A stretch of DNA of 16,314 nucleotides from JAAYYM01 sp964483545 (GTDB lineage Bacteria > Bacillota > Clostridia > Lachnospirales > Lachnospiraceae): NCBI GenBank assembly GCA_964483545.1, contig CAZACC010000047.1:1-16314 (forward strand), in the 5' to 3' direction. Below, one piece after another: positions 1 through 7,055 of this stretch. Under the pieces are notes generated by a model that had not been told where the DNA came from, made no database searches, and saw only the letters and a list, made by a program, of their open reading frames with translations. Both the position numbers and the translations under genes were made by a program. How positions within the stretch are numbered: position 1 is the first letter of the stretch; every line of letters starts with the position of its first letter.

Positions 1-107
1 TGAAGTGTTAAATCATGAAATGTGATTTCCTTCTCAGGATCAGCAAATGCAATGTGCATAGGTTCCTGTTGTTCTGTCTGTTCTAAATAATCTAAAATGG
101 TATGCAT
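1..107 (-). CDS. Partial AMP-forming adenylation enzyme (DltA-like), N-terminus only
   Basis: An open frame starts with ATG at 107 and runs off the left edge after 35 codons. A GAGGTG ribosome binding site lies 8 nt upstream. The visible residues contain IAFADPEKEITFHDL, the pattern seen at the N-terminus of acyl or amino acid adenylating enzymes (a strand around IAF, then a T-F/Y-x-E/D-L segment). Family members activate a carboxylic acid with ATP and load it on a carrier protein; DltA does this with D-alanine. The gene starts only 18 nt after the stop of the SGNH-like gene and follows an MBOAT gene, which supports an aminoacyl or acyl activation role. The catalytic core and the substrate pocket are outside the window, so the substrate cannot be predicted. 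The frame and start are well supported; the family call rests on a short stretch and on context. Confidence 0.6.
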   Translation of the reverse strand, partial: MHTILDYLEQTEQQEPMHIAFADPEKEITFHDLTL

Positions 108-125
108 GTTATTAACACCTCAATA

Positions 126-1049
126 TCATTCATGTGTTTCCAGTAAATCCAGTTCTTTAATTAGATTTTTAGTATATTCTTTCCGTCCTGTTGTCGACAT
201 ATGTCCCATATCCTCGAAATAGTCAGGATTATTGATATCAAATTCGACCATATCAGAAAGAACATAGGGTATCTCATACTCTTCAAGAATTTCGCAAAAG
301 GCTTTTCGATATTCCTGATAAACAGCGTCATTAAATAATCGGTGGTAATGCGGTGTCTCCAAAAAAAAGAATTTCTGTTGGTTGCTTTTACATTGTAAAA
401 TCAGTTCTCTCAGAGCTTTTTCCTGAGAATCAATCATCATTTTTTCACTCAAATCAAACTGCTCACCTTCGAGATATTCCTTTCCAGCAGAAGGTGTCTC
501 CCCTGTTTTTGCTCCCTTATAGTAACGCGCCTTATAAATCGGATTCGTAATAGGATACGTGATTAAATCATCCATTCCCGAGGTGACAAAATATTCGTAC
601 GACGTAGACAAATCCGCACTACTTGATTCCTGAAACTTTTTCCAAAGCTTTTGTTTTCCGCTCCATGATAAGTCCCAGATAATGCGGGAATCCGTTATAT
701 CAACATCCTCTGTCAGCATAAGCGGATCCAGTTCAAATACGATTTGTTCATATTGATAATCAGACCTCTTACAAATCTCCTCATATTGAATCTGTGAAGT
801 TACAAGCTGATTACCGCCATATGCAATGATAAATGCTTTTCCCTGATATGCTTCGTCCATCAGTTCCATATCAATATTACTTCGAAAAGAAGATGACCCA
901 ATGAAAAGTAATTCTAAATTACCAGAATCAATGGCTGCCTTAATTCCTCGGCTTCCAATCGGGATCTCACAGGAATATGTATTTTTCAGGAAAATGATTG
1001 CGGCAATTATTCCAACTGCAATCAATAGCGTAGTGATTGTACGTTTCAT
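126..1049 (-). CDS. Membrane-anchored SGNH-like protein, DltD/AlgJ-like partner of the MBOAT acyltransferase
   Basis: The 307-residue product has an N-terminal hydrophobic segment (about residues 5-22) after a Lys-Arg start, so it is probably anchored with its main domain outside the cell. It has a GSSS motif at 51-54 that fits the nucleophile block of SGNH hydrolases (Ser53 likely), a GGN at 78-80, and a C-terminal D-x-x-H (Asp280, His283) where the family keeps its catalytic pair. DltD, AlgJ and similar proteins work with MBOAT proteins in moving acyl groups to surface polymers. The gene follows the MBOAT gene by 44 nt and precedes the adenylation gene by 18 nt. It seems shorter than typical DltD proteins of roughly 400 residues. 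The start is ATG at 1049 with GGAG 9 nt before it. A plain esterase role is the main alternative; overall fold and context are more certain than the reaction. Confidence 0.65.
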   Translation of the reverse strand: MKRTITTLLIAVGIIAAIIFLKNTYSCEIPIGSRGIKAAIDSGNLELLFIGSSSFRSNIDMELMDEAYQGKAFIIAYGGNQLVTSQIQYEEICKRSDYQYEQIVFELDPLMLTEDVDITDSRIIWDLSWSGKQKLWKKFQESSSADLSTSYEYFVTSGMDDLITYPITNPIYKARYYKGAKTGETPSAGKEYLEGEQFDLSEKMMIDSQEKALRELILQCKSNQQKFFFLETPHYHRLFNDAVYQEYRKAFCEILEEYEIPYVLSDMVEFDINNPDYFEDMGHMSTTGRKEYTKNLIKELDLLETHE

Positions 1050-1093
1050 TCATTTGCACTCCGATTTTGTTGGTACTACTGATACAAATTGCT

Positions 1094-2521
1094 CTAGAAC
1101 TGCTGATACATGAAGCTTGACTGTCCGGTGACGCTGAACAAAACTACCACCACGAGCATCAGACCAGCATATACGGCACGATGCTTTGTAAATGCCTGTT
1201 CATTCATTTCTTTACGTAATTCAATAAAGAATAACCCTCCAATCAAAAGAGCGATGATGATCAGGGATGCAACTGCCTGATTTCCATTCCCGAATGGTTT
1301 CAGAGCTGCTGTAATGCTTGCCAGATGAAGCTGGGTATTCGTGAATATTGTTTTATAGATATAGAATGCATCCGAAAGCGTGTGTGCCCGGAACAGGACT
1401 TCTCCAATCAGGACTATGAGATAAGTTCGAATGACCCGAAAAATCTTGATGCCAGGTAAATCATCGTTCCAATGAAGCTTTTGACGTATTTTTTTCATAT
1501 AGGCTGTTGTACATACGGAAAAGAGCATAATGACAGAATAATATAAGCCCCAGCCGATGTAGACAGTTTCCGCACCATGCCAGATACCAGTTACCATCCA
1601 TACTAATACAAGGGGGAAGATGGTTCGTAAGGTTCCCTTTTTGGCCTTGGTGAATACTTTGCCAAGTGTTTTGGATAGCTTACGATTCCAACTGGATGTT
1701 ACAGCAGGCATCATCAAATGCTCTTTAAACCACTCGTTCAGAGAAATATGCCATCTTCTCCAAAATTCCTGAATGGTTTTCGAAAAATAGGGGCGAATAA
1801 AGTTCTCTTTCAGTTTGATTCCAAGCATTTCAGATATGCCGCATACAATGTCCATATATCCAGAAAAATCAGCATATAGCTCAATGGTGTAAAAGAAAGT
1901 TGCAATCAACAACGTCAATCCGCCCTCAACTCCTGGGTTCGCATAAACGGTATCGACATAGTAACTCAGCCGACCCGCAATGACCAATTTCTTAAACAAA
2001 CCCTTCAGCAGGCGATATACTCCTGATTGTATATGATTCATTTCGAATGGGTGCGGCTGTAATAGCTGCGGCATCATTTTTTGATAGATTCCAATTGGTC
2101 CCTCAATAATTTGAGGGAAGTAGGTAATATACAGTGCATAATGCAACAGGTTTTCACATGGCGGTATCTTTTTCTCGTATACACTATGCGCATAGCCTAA
2201 AGTCATAAACGTGTAAAATGAGATTCCGAGAGGAACGATTAGATCCTGCACTCCCCAATAGGTGCTGTAGCGAAACACAATGATTAAACCCAAGTTAATG
2301 ATGAGTGTCAAATACCAGTGCATTCTTGTGGGTGTTTTCATTAACCACCATGTGCTCACAATAGAAATGAGTAAGAAGATGATATTGAATGGATTTGTCC
2401 ATATATAAAATACCAGACTGCCTAAGAGCAAAACAAGCCACTGATATTGTTTATTAACAGAATAATAGGTTACCAATAAAACAAGTATAAACAGTATAAA
2501 AGTAATGGATATCAAATTCAT
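1094..2521 (-). CDS. MBOAT-family membrane O-acyltransferase (DltB/AlgI type)
   Basis: A 475-residue, strongly hydrophobic protein with about ten or more membrane segments. Family marks in order are VPLGISFYTF (96-105), YFPQIIEGPI (134-143), DFSGYMDI (218-225), FWRRWHISLNEWF (253-265) and TGIWHG (311-316). His315 is the invariant MBOAT histidine and His258 is the second conserved one. Length fits AlgI/DltB (about 400-500). The family moves an acyl group from a cytoplasmic donor to an acceptor on the outer face: alanyl groups to teichoic acid for DltB, acetyl groups to alginate for AlgI. Here the neighbours are GDP-fucose genes upstream (24 nt after fcl) and an SGNH-like protein plus an adenylation enzyme downstream. 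This suggests acylation or aminoacylation of a surface glycan. The ribosome binding site is weak (AGG about 11 nt from ATG). Family call is firm; donor and acceptor are unknown. Confidence 0.88.
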   Translation of the reverse strand: MNLISITFILFILVLLVTYYSVNKQYQWLVLLLGSLVFYIWTNPFNIIFLLISIVSTWWLMKTPTRMHWYLTLIINLGLIIVFRYSTYWGVQDLIVPLGISFYTFMTLGYAHSVYEKKIPPCENLLHYALYITYFPQIIEGPIGIYQKMMPQLLQPHPFEMNHIQSGVYRLLKGLFKKLVIAGRLSYYVDTVYANPGVEGGLTLLIATFFYTIELYADFSGYMDIVCGISEMLGIKLKENFIRPYFSKTIQEFWRRWHISLNEWFKEHLMMPAVTSSWNRKLSKTLGKVFTKAKKGTLRTIFPLVLVWMVTGIWHGAETVYIGWGLYYSVIMLFSVCTTAYMKKIRQKLHWNDDLPGIKIFRVIRTYLIVLIGEVLFRAHTLSDAFYIYKTIFTNTQLHLASITAALKPFGNGNQAVASLIIIALLIGGLFFIELRKEMNEQAFTKHRAVYAGLMLVVVVLFSVTGQSSFMYQQF

Positions 2522-2545
2522 TTTATATTTACCTAAATTTCATCT

Positions 2546-3487
2546 CTATAATTTCGCCTGATTAATATTGTCTCTGAACCATTCGTAAGCCATCTGAACG
2601 CCTTCTTCAAGCTCTACCTTGTGGGTCCAGCCGAGACCATGTAGCTTGTTCACATTTGTCAGCTTTCTCGGTGTTCCATCCGGCATATCCTGATTCCAGT
2701 ATATTTCACCCTCATAGCCCACGATTCTCTTAACGGTCTCTGCCAGCTCTTTGATAGCAACTTCCTTGCCAGTTCCTATATTCACATGCTGTTCTCCGCT
2801 GTAGTTCTCCAACAAGAAGACACAGGCATCTGCCATATCATCTACATATAAAAACTCTCGAAGCGGCTTCCCCGTTCCCCAGAGCTCTACCTGCGACGCA
2901 TTGCTTACCTTGGCTTCATGGAATTTTCGGATCATGGCTGGCATAACATGTGAATTGCTCAGATCATAATTATCATACGGACCATACAGGTTAGTCGGCA
3001 TACAGCTGATATAATCATCTCCGTACTGCCGTTTGTAAAACTTACACATTTCCAGTCCTGAAATCTTGGCAATCGCATAAGCCTCATTCGTCTCTTCAAG
3101 CGGTCCCGTTAGAAGGGCATCCTCTGAAATCGGCTGCGGAGCCATCTTCGGATAAATACATGTGCTTCCTAAGAACAGCAGCTTCTTTACACCGTGTGTA
3201 TGTGCATTCTGAATGACATTACACTGTATCTGCATATTCACATAAGCAAATTCTGCAGGCATGGTATTGTTGGCGTTGATACCGCCAACCTTCGCTGCTG
3301 CAAGTACGACATATTCTGGCTTCTCTTGATCGAAGAATGCCGTTACTGCCGCCTGATTTGTCAAGTCAAGTTCTTTGTGTGTCCTCTTAACGATATTGTG
3401 ATATCCTTTTTTTTCAAAATTTCTTACAATTGCCGCTCCCACCAGTCCTCTGTGTCCAGCAACATATATTTTGGCATTCTTATCCAT
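2546..3487 (-). CDS. fcl: GDP-L-fucose synthase
   Basis: This enzyme performs the 3,5-epimerisation and 4-reduction of GDP-4-keto-6-deoxy-mannose to GDP-L-fucose with NADPH in the cytoplasm, using the product of the gene before it. The 313-residue protein is an extended short-chain dehydrogenase. It starts with the Rossmann motif GHRGLVG (residues 11-17) and keeps Ser108, Cys110, Tyr137, Lys141 and His180, which line up with S107, C109, Y136, K140 and H179 of the E. coli enzyme. The frame is open to an ATG at 3517 directly after the gmd stop, but that one lacks a ribosome binding site. The ATG at 3487 has GAGG at 8 nt and gives the family's usual N-terminus, so it was chosen. The gene lies between gmd and the MBOAT gene in one orientation and is probably co-transcribed with both. 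Confidence 0.95.
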   Translation of the reverse strand: MDKNAKIYVAGHRGLVGAAIVRNFEKKGYHNIVKRTHKELDLTNQAAVTAFFDQEKPEYVVLAAAKVGGINANNTMPAEFAYVNMQIQCNVIQNAHTHGVKKLLFLGSTCIYPKMAPQPISEDALLTGPLEETNEAYAIAKISGLEMCKFYKRQYGDDYISCMPTNLYGPYDNYDLSNSHVMPAMIRKFHEAKVSNASQVELWGTGKPLREFLYVDDMADACVFLLENYSGEQHVNIGTGKEVAIKELAETVKRIVGYEGEIYWNQDMPDGTPRKLTNVNKLHGLGWTHKVELEEGVQMAYEWFRDNINQAKL

Positions 3488-3494
3488 CTCGTCA

Positions 3495-3500
3495 ACCTCA
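3495..3500 (-). promoter_or_regulatory. Ribosome binding site deciding the fcl start
   Basis: TGAGGT on the minus strand lies 7-8 nt before ATG 3487. The upstream in-frame ATG at 3517 has only A/T-rich sequence before it. Confidence 0.75.
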
Positions 3501-3517
3501 GTTCTGATTAAATCCAT

Positions 3518-4591
3518 TTATTTTTGATGCTGATCTCTGTATTCCTTAGAGCTTATGCCCGCAATTTGCTTCATATCTGAGTCAACCATCATCGCTACCA
3601 GACTCTTGAAATCCACTTTACGCTTCCATCCGAGTTCTTTTTCTGCCTTAGAGCAGTCGCCCCACAGGAACTCTACCTCTGCAGGTCTAAAATATCTTGG
3701 ATTCACATCTACCAAAAGATTTCCGTTTGATTTGTCATATCCCTTTTCGCTGACCCCAGTTCCCTTCCACTCGATTTCGATACCTACCTCAGCAAATGAA
3801 AGTTCCACAAATTCACGGACAGTATGTGTTTCATTTGTTGCCAGTACATAATCTCCAGGTTTATCCTGCTGCAGAATTCTCCACATACCCTCTACGTAAT
3901 CGCCCGCAAAGCCCCAGTCACGCTTCGCATCCAGATTTCCTAAGGACAGCTTCTCTCTCTCATCTGCCATAATAGATGCTACGGCTCTCGTGATCTTACG
4001 TGTTACAAATGTCTCGCCTCTGCGGGGCGATTCATGATTGAACAGGATGCCGTTACATGCGAACAGATTATAGGCCTCTCTGTAATTAATCGTAATCCAG
4101 TATGAATACAGCTTAGCCGCACCATATGGGCTCTTCGGATAGAATGGTGTCTTCTCACTCTGAGGTGCTGTCTCGGGAAGCCCTCCGAACAGCTCTGATG
4201 TCGATGCCTGATAAAATCTGCACTTTACTCCTGTCTTTTTGATTGCATCCAGTAAACGCAATGTTCCGATACCAGTTGTCTCTGCTGTATATTCAGGTAC
4301 CTCGAAAGAAACAGCTACATGAGACTGTGCTGCCAAGTTGTAGATTTCAGTTGGCTGGATCTGCTCAATTAAACGATTTAAATTACTGGAATCTGTCAGA
4401 TCTCCATGATGTAGAAACAATGTTTTATCTCTTACTTCTCTGTCATAATACAGATGATCGATTCTCTCTGTCGCAATTGAACTATGCCGACGAATGATTC
4501 CGTGTACCTCATATCCCTTTTCCAACAGCAGTTCAGCAAGATAAGAACCGTCCTGACCTGTAATACCTGTAATCAGTGCAACATTTCTCAT
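3518..4591 (-). CDS. gmd: GDP-mannose 4,6-dehydratase
   Basis: It converts GDP-D-mannose to GDP-4-keto-6-deoxy-D-mannose, the first committed step towards GDP-L-fucose. The 357-residue protein has the NADP-binding GITGQDG motif (9-15). Thr131, Glu133, Tyr156 and Lys160 (in STSELFG and YGAAK) match the catalytic T133, E135, Y157 and K161 of E. coli GMD. NHESPRRGETFVTRK, a hallmark of the family, is also present. The start is ATG 4591 with AAGGAGAG upstream. An in-frame TTG at 4636 lies at the predicted transcription start of the promoter at 4642-4670, so it cannot be used. The fcl frame opens directly behind its stop, and the real fcl start is 31 nt on. The pair should supply fucose for a surface polysaccharide, whose glycosyltransferases are not in this window. 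Confidence 0.96.
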   Translation of the reverse strand: MRNVALITGITGQDGSYLAELLLEKGYEVHGIIRRHSSIATERIDHLYYDREVRDKTLFLHHGDLTDSSNLNRLIEQIQPTEIYNLAAQSHVAVSFEVPEYTAETTGIGTLRLLDAIKKTGVKCRFYQASTSELFGGLPETAPQSEKTPFYPKSPYGAAKLYSYWITINYREAYNLFACNGILFNHESPRRGETFVTRKITRAVASIMADEREKLSLGNLDAKRDWGFAGDYVEGMWRILQQDKPGDYVLATNETHTVREFVELSFAEVGIEIEWKGTGVSEKGYDKSNGNLLVDVNPRYFRPAEVEFLWGDCSKAEKELGWKRKVDFKSLVAMMVDSDMKQIAGISSKEYRDQHQK

Positions 4592-4641
4592 GATCAATGC
4601 TCTCCTTAAATATTCTATAATTTCACTGCGTAGCAAAAATT

Positions 4642-4670
4642 AGTATACCCCAAAAATGTGCTTTTGTCCA
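4642..4670 (-). promoter_or_regulatory. Sigma-70/sigma-A-type promoter for gmd-fcl and downstream genes
   Basis: On the minus strand, TGGACA (4670-4665) and TATACT (4647-4642) are separated by 17 bp. Transcription should start near 4635, giving a leader of about 44 nt before gmd. This is the only strong promoter seen for the gmd-fcl-MBOAT-SGNH-adenylation genes, though internal promoters were not searched for in full. Confidence 0.8.
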
Positions 4671-4676
4671 TATTCC

Positions 4677-4705
4677 TTGTAAAACCGAAAGAAATTCGTT
4701 ATACT
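4677..4705 (+). promoter_or_regulatory. Sigma-70/sigma-A-type promoter for rfbD
   Basis: TTGTAA (4677-4682), a 17-bp spacer and TATACT (4700-4705). It diverges from the gmd promoter; the two -35 boxes are 6 bp apart. The predicted leader is about 66 nt, and no structured element was recognised in it. Confidence 0.75.
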
Positions 4706-4777
4706 ATGTTAGGTAAACTGGATTGCAGAGCGATGCATGTCTGATTCACTATAAACAAGACTGGAAGAGGGATAAAC

Positions 4778-5647
4778 ATGAAGAAAATAATGATTACTGG
4801 GTGTAACGGTCAGCTGGGGCGTGCCATTAACAAACAGTATGCAGACAGTACTGATATTACGTTACTAAATACAGATGTCGGAAATCCAGATGTAAAAGAA
4901 CTGGATATTACAAATGTCGACATGGTGCTCAATTATGTAAGAGCAGAAAAACCAGATGCCATCATCAACTGTGCGGCATTTACTGCAGTGGATGCATGCG
5001 AAACCAACGTAGATGCTGCTTACAAAATCAATGCAATTGGACCTAGAAATTTGAGCATTGCAGCCACGGATGTTGGTGCTAAGCTGATGCATATTTCCAC
5101 TGATTATGTCTTTGCAGGGAATTCATCTAGTCCCTATATCGAATTCGATACACCAAATCCGCAAAGCATGTATGGAATGACCAAGCTTGCAGGAGAGAAC
5201 TTTGTGAAGGAATTTGCCACGGACTATTTTATCATCAGAACAGCATGGCTGTATGGAGACGGCAAGAATTTTGCAAAGACAATGCTGCGTCTTGCTGAAA
5301 CACATGATGTAATCAAGGTGGTCAATGATCAGATCGGATCTCCGACGAGTGCTGCAGAGCTTGCAAAAATGATAGCATATTTACTGCCAACTGATAACTA
5401 CGGACTGTTCCACGGTACCTGTGAGGGTATCTGTTCTTGGGCTGATTTCACAAACGAAATCTTCCGACTTGCAGGCAAGTCCACTACTGTAGATGCGGTT
5501 ACCACCATGCAGTACATGGAGGAACATCCAGAGTCGGCAAAACGTCCGGCTTATTCAGTACTTGAGAATTATATGCTAAAGCTGACAACTGATTTTCAAA
5601 TGGCTGACTGGAAGGACGCCATTGCCTCATATATAGGAAATATATAA
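4778..5647 (+). CDS. rfbD: dTDP-4-dehydrorhamnose reductase
   Basis: Last step of dTDP-L-rhamnose synthesis: NAD(P)H-dependent reduction of dTDP-4-dehydro-L-rhamnose in the cytoplasm. The 289-residue protein has the usual length and motifs: Rossmann GCNGQLG (8-14), NCAAFTAVDACE (64-75), STDYVF (107-112), catalytic Tyr132 and Lys136 in YGMTKLAGE, RTAWLYG (154-160) and DQIGSPT (184-190). The start ATG is preceded by an AGAGGG ribosome binding site. It is the only plus-strand gene here and stands alone: rfbA, rfbB and rfbC, which usually sit beside it, are absent from the window and must be elsewhere if the pathway works. It shares a promoter region with gmd, so fucose and rhamnose nucleotide supply may be expressed together. 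Assignment is firm; the final polymer is unknown. Confidence 0.94.
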   Translation: MKKIMITGCNGQLGRAINKQYADSTDITLLNTDVGNPDVKELDITNVDMVLNYVRAEKPDAIINCAAFTAVDACETNVDAAYKINAIGPRNLSIAATDVGAKLMHISTDYVFAGNSSSPYIEFDTPNPQSMYGMTKLAGENFVKEFATDYFIIRTAWLYGDGKNFAKTMLRLAETHDVIKVVNDQIGSPTSAAELAKMIAYLLPTDNYGLFHGTCEGICSWADFTNEIFRLAGKSTTVDAVTTMQYMEEHPESAKRPAYSVLENYMLKLTTDFQMADWKDAIASYIGNI

Positions 5648-5700
5648 CAAACTGACTGGTGTAATGCTAATGACCAGAAATATATGCCAACAGATGTACA

Positions 5701-5745
5701 AGAAAAATCCTCACAACGATTGTTGCGAGGATTTTTCTATTTTAT
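5701..5745. terminator. Bidirectional intrinsic terminator between rfbD and the hydrolase gene
   Basis: A 17-bp stem (5701-5717 with 5722-5738) has one A-C mismatch and the loop GATT. The stem ends in A5 on the left and T5 on the right, so a T-run follows the hairpin on either strand; on the plus strand further T-rich sequence continues to about 5750. It serves the two converging genes. Confidence 0.88.
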
Positions 5746-5773
5746 ATTTGATTCACCGATTGTACTCCACTGA

Positions 5774-6982
5774 CTACCAGAATACATGATTACCGATTAC
5801 AACTCCTGGCTTTCCAGATCTGATATTTCTAAAATGCGTAGCAACTCCGATATAAGATGTGCCCGCCATAGCCTCCTGCGCTGCCTGAATACAAATTGCA
5901 CGCGGTCCCTGTGCATATACAGCAGCAACTTTTCCACTGCCTGCTGGCCCAAACTGATTCTTGGCATAAACAACAGAATAAATGGTGTTACCATAGTTGC
6001 CCATCTTCAAGCGATTCATAACCACTGTGCCAACAGAAACCTGTCCAGCATATGTTTCATAACCCGCCTCACATTGTATCAACGCAGCCAAAAGCAATGT
6101 ATCATTAACATCTCCTGCAACTGCACCATTATTCGTAAGTGTCGTTTCCGTGGTTCTGGATGCCTTAACCTTTGCTTTTTCTTCTGCTTCCTTTGCCTTC
6201 AGTGCCGCTTCTGCTTCTTCTACAGCTTTGATTTCCTTCATTGTCTGGCCTGTACCCAATTCACGTACAACTGTGACATACTTAGATGCCACATACCCAA
6301 CCGTATCATCACTGTACTGAATAGAAATCCAGTCATCCATTTTTTCAACGACCAGTGCTTCATCATCAACTGCCAGCAAGCCATATACACCTGCTTCTTC
6401 ACTGGCTTCCTTACGAACACGAAGCGAATCTGTCTCTACTATGGCGATTGCCTCAACCACACTGTCAGCCAATGCAACTGCATCTTGTCCAAATAACAGG
6501 AACTCGTTCTTTGCCCAGCCTGTCAGATTGCCGCTCTTGAACTTCGTCCAGTCACCACTCTGCTCTACAATCTGACCACCTGTATTTTTATATAATTTCC
6601 CGATTAATTCTGAATCCTCTGAAGCCTCTGCGCGAACATTTAACGAATCATCTACATTTGCCATAACGATATTGCCCCACGTAGATGATGTTGTAGCGTT
6701 CTTTTTATCCTGCTCCACAGCTTTCTTTTTCAACTGCGCTGCCTCTTCGCTGATTTTAGGAACTTCAATCACGATGGTCTCTGCATCTGTTGATTCTGGT
6801 GCAGTACTGTTATCACTGACTGATGTCTCTTCACCAACTGCAATTGAAACCACCTTGGATGCTCCTGCCTCTACACCGATTGCTGCAAATGTATCGCAAG
6901 TCATCATGGTACTGACAACTAACAATGTAAGAGCTGCTGCCGAAACATTTCTCAGCACACGTCTCATTTTTTTGAAATCCAT
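5774..6982 (-). CDS. Secreted cell wall hydrolase: two SH3 domains and a SleB-like Hydrolase_2 domain
   Basis: The 402-residue protein has a signal peptide (basic start, hydrophobic core about residues 14-30, likely cut after TFA around 32-34). An acidic Ser/Thr-rich segment follows, then two bacterial SH3 domains (about 104-165 with SLNVRAEAS, and 178-240 with SLRVRKEAS). A Glu/Ala/Lys-rich linker (about 250-276, probably helical) leads to a C-terminal Hydrolase_2 domain (292-402). That domain shows CEAGYETYAGQVSVGTVVMNR, with Glu305 as the expected catalytic acid, and ends in NHVFW. SleB-like enzymes cut peptidoglycan glycan strands, in spore cortex or in the vegetative wall; SH3 domains bind the wall. 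ATG 6982 is 5 nt from GGAGG and is preferred; ATG 6985 is also possible. Whether it acts in germination or growth cannot be told here, but its vegetative-type promoter favours growth. Confidence 0.88.
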   Translation of the reverse strand: MDFKKMRRVLRNVSAAALTLLVVSTMMTCDTFAAIGVEAGASKVVSIAVGEETSVSDNSTAPESTDAETIVIEVPKISEEAAQLKKKAVEQDKKNATTSSTWGNIVMANVDDSLNVRAEASEDSELIGKLYKNTGGQIVEQSGDWTKFKSGNLTGWAKNEFLLFGQDAVALADSVVEAIAIVETDSLRVRKEASEEAGVYGLLAVDDEALVVEKMDDWISIQYSDDTVGYVASKYVTVVRELGTGQTMKEIKAVEEAEAALKAKEAEEKAKVKASRTTETTLTNNGAVAGDVNDTLLLAALIQCEAGYETYAGQVSVGTVVMNRLKMGNYGNTIYSVVYAKNQFGPAGSGKVAAVYAQGPRAICIQAAQEAMAGTSYIGVATHFRNIRSGKPGVVIGNHVFW

Positions 6983-6987
6983 CATAA

Positions 6988-6992
6988 CCTCC
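6988..6992 (-). promoter_or_regulatory. Ribosome binding site of the hydrolase gene
   Basis: GGAGG is 2 nt from ATG 6985 and 5 nt from the adjacent ATG 6982, which favours the second. The far upstream TTG at 7000 has no proper site. Confidence 0.65.
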
Positions 6993-7033
6993 ACCAACAA
7001 ACCCGTATTACCTGTATCATATATATTAAGATT

Positions 7034-7050
7034 ATTACAAATTTGTTACA
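7034..7050 (-). promoter_or_regulatory. WalR-like direct repeat at the hydrolase transcription start
   Basis: On the minus strand, TGTAAC and TGTAAT are separated by 5 bp. This fits the WalR (YycF) consensus TGTWAH-N5-TGTWAH known from Bacilli, where it controls cell wall hydrolase genes. It starts 5 bp downstream of the -10 box, over the expected start site, which would fit repression better than activation. Use of this consensus in Clostridia is an inference. Confidence 0.4.
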
Positions 7051-7055
7051 TTGGT

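Noticed and set aside
3488..3517. Upstream ATG start for fcl at 3517, directly after the gmd stop
   Set aside because: No ribosome binding site; the extra 10 residues are not part of the family, and ATG 3487 has a good site.
4592..4636. Upstream TTG start for gmd
   Set aside because: It coincides with the predicted transcription start, and ATG 4591 has a strong ribosome binding site and the conserved N-terminus.
5786..6496. A 236-codon open frame on the plus strand inside the cell wall hydrolase gene
   Set aside because: Rich in Cys, Ile, His and Asn with no recognisable domain and no ribosome binding site; it is the complement of a well-supported gene.
6870..6910. Lipobox-like Cys in the hydrolase signal peptide (TMMTC)
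   Set aside because: The residues before Cys do not fit the [LVI]-[AST]-[GA]-C rule, and a normal signal peptidase I site (TFA) follows.
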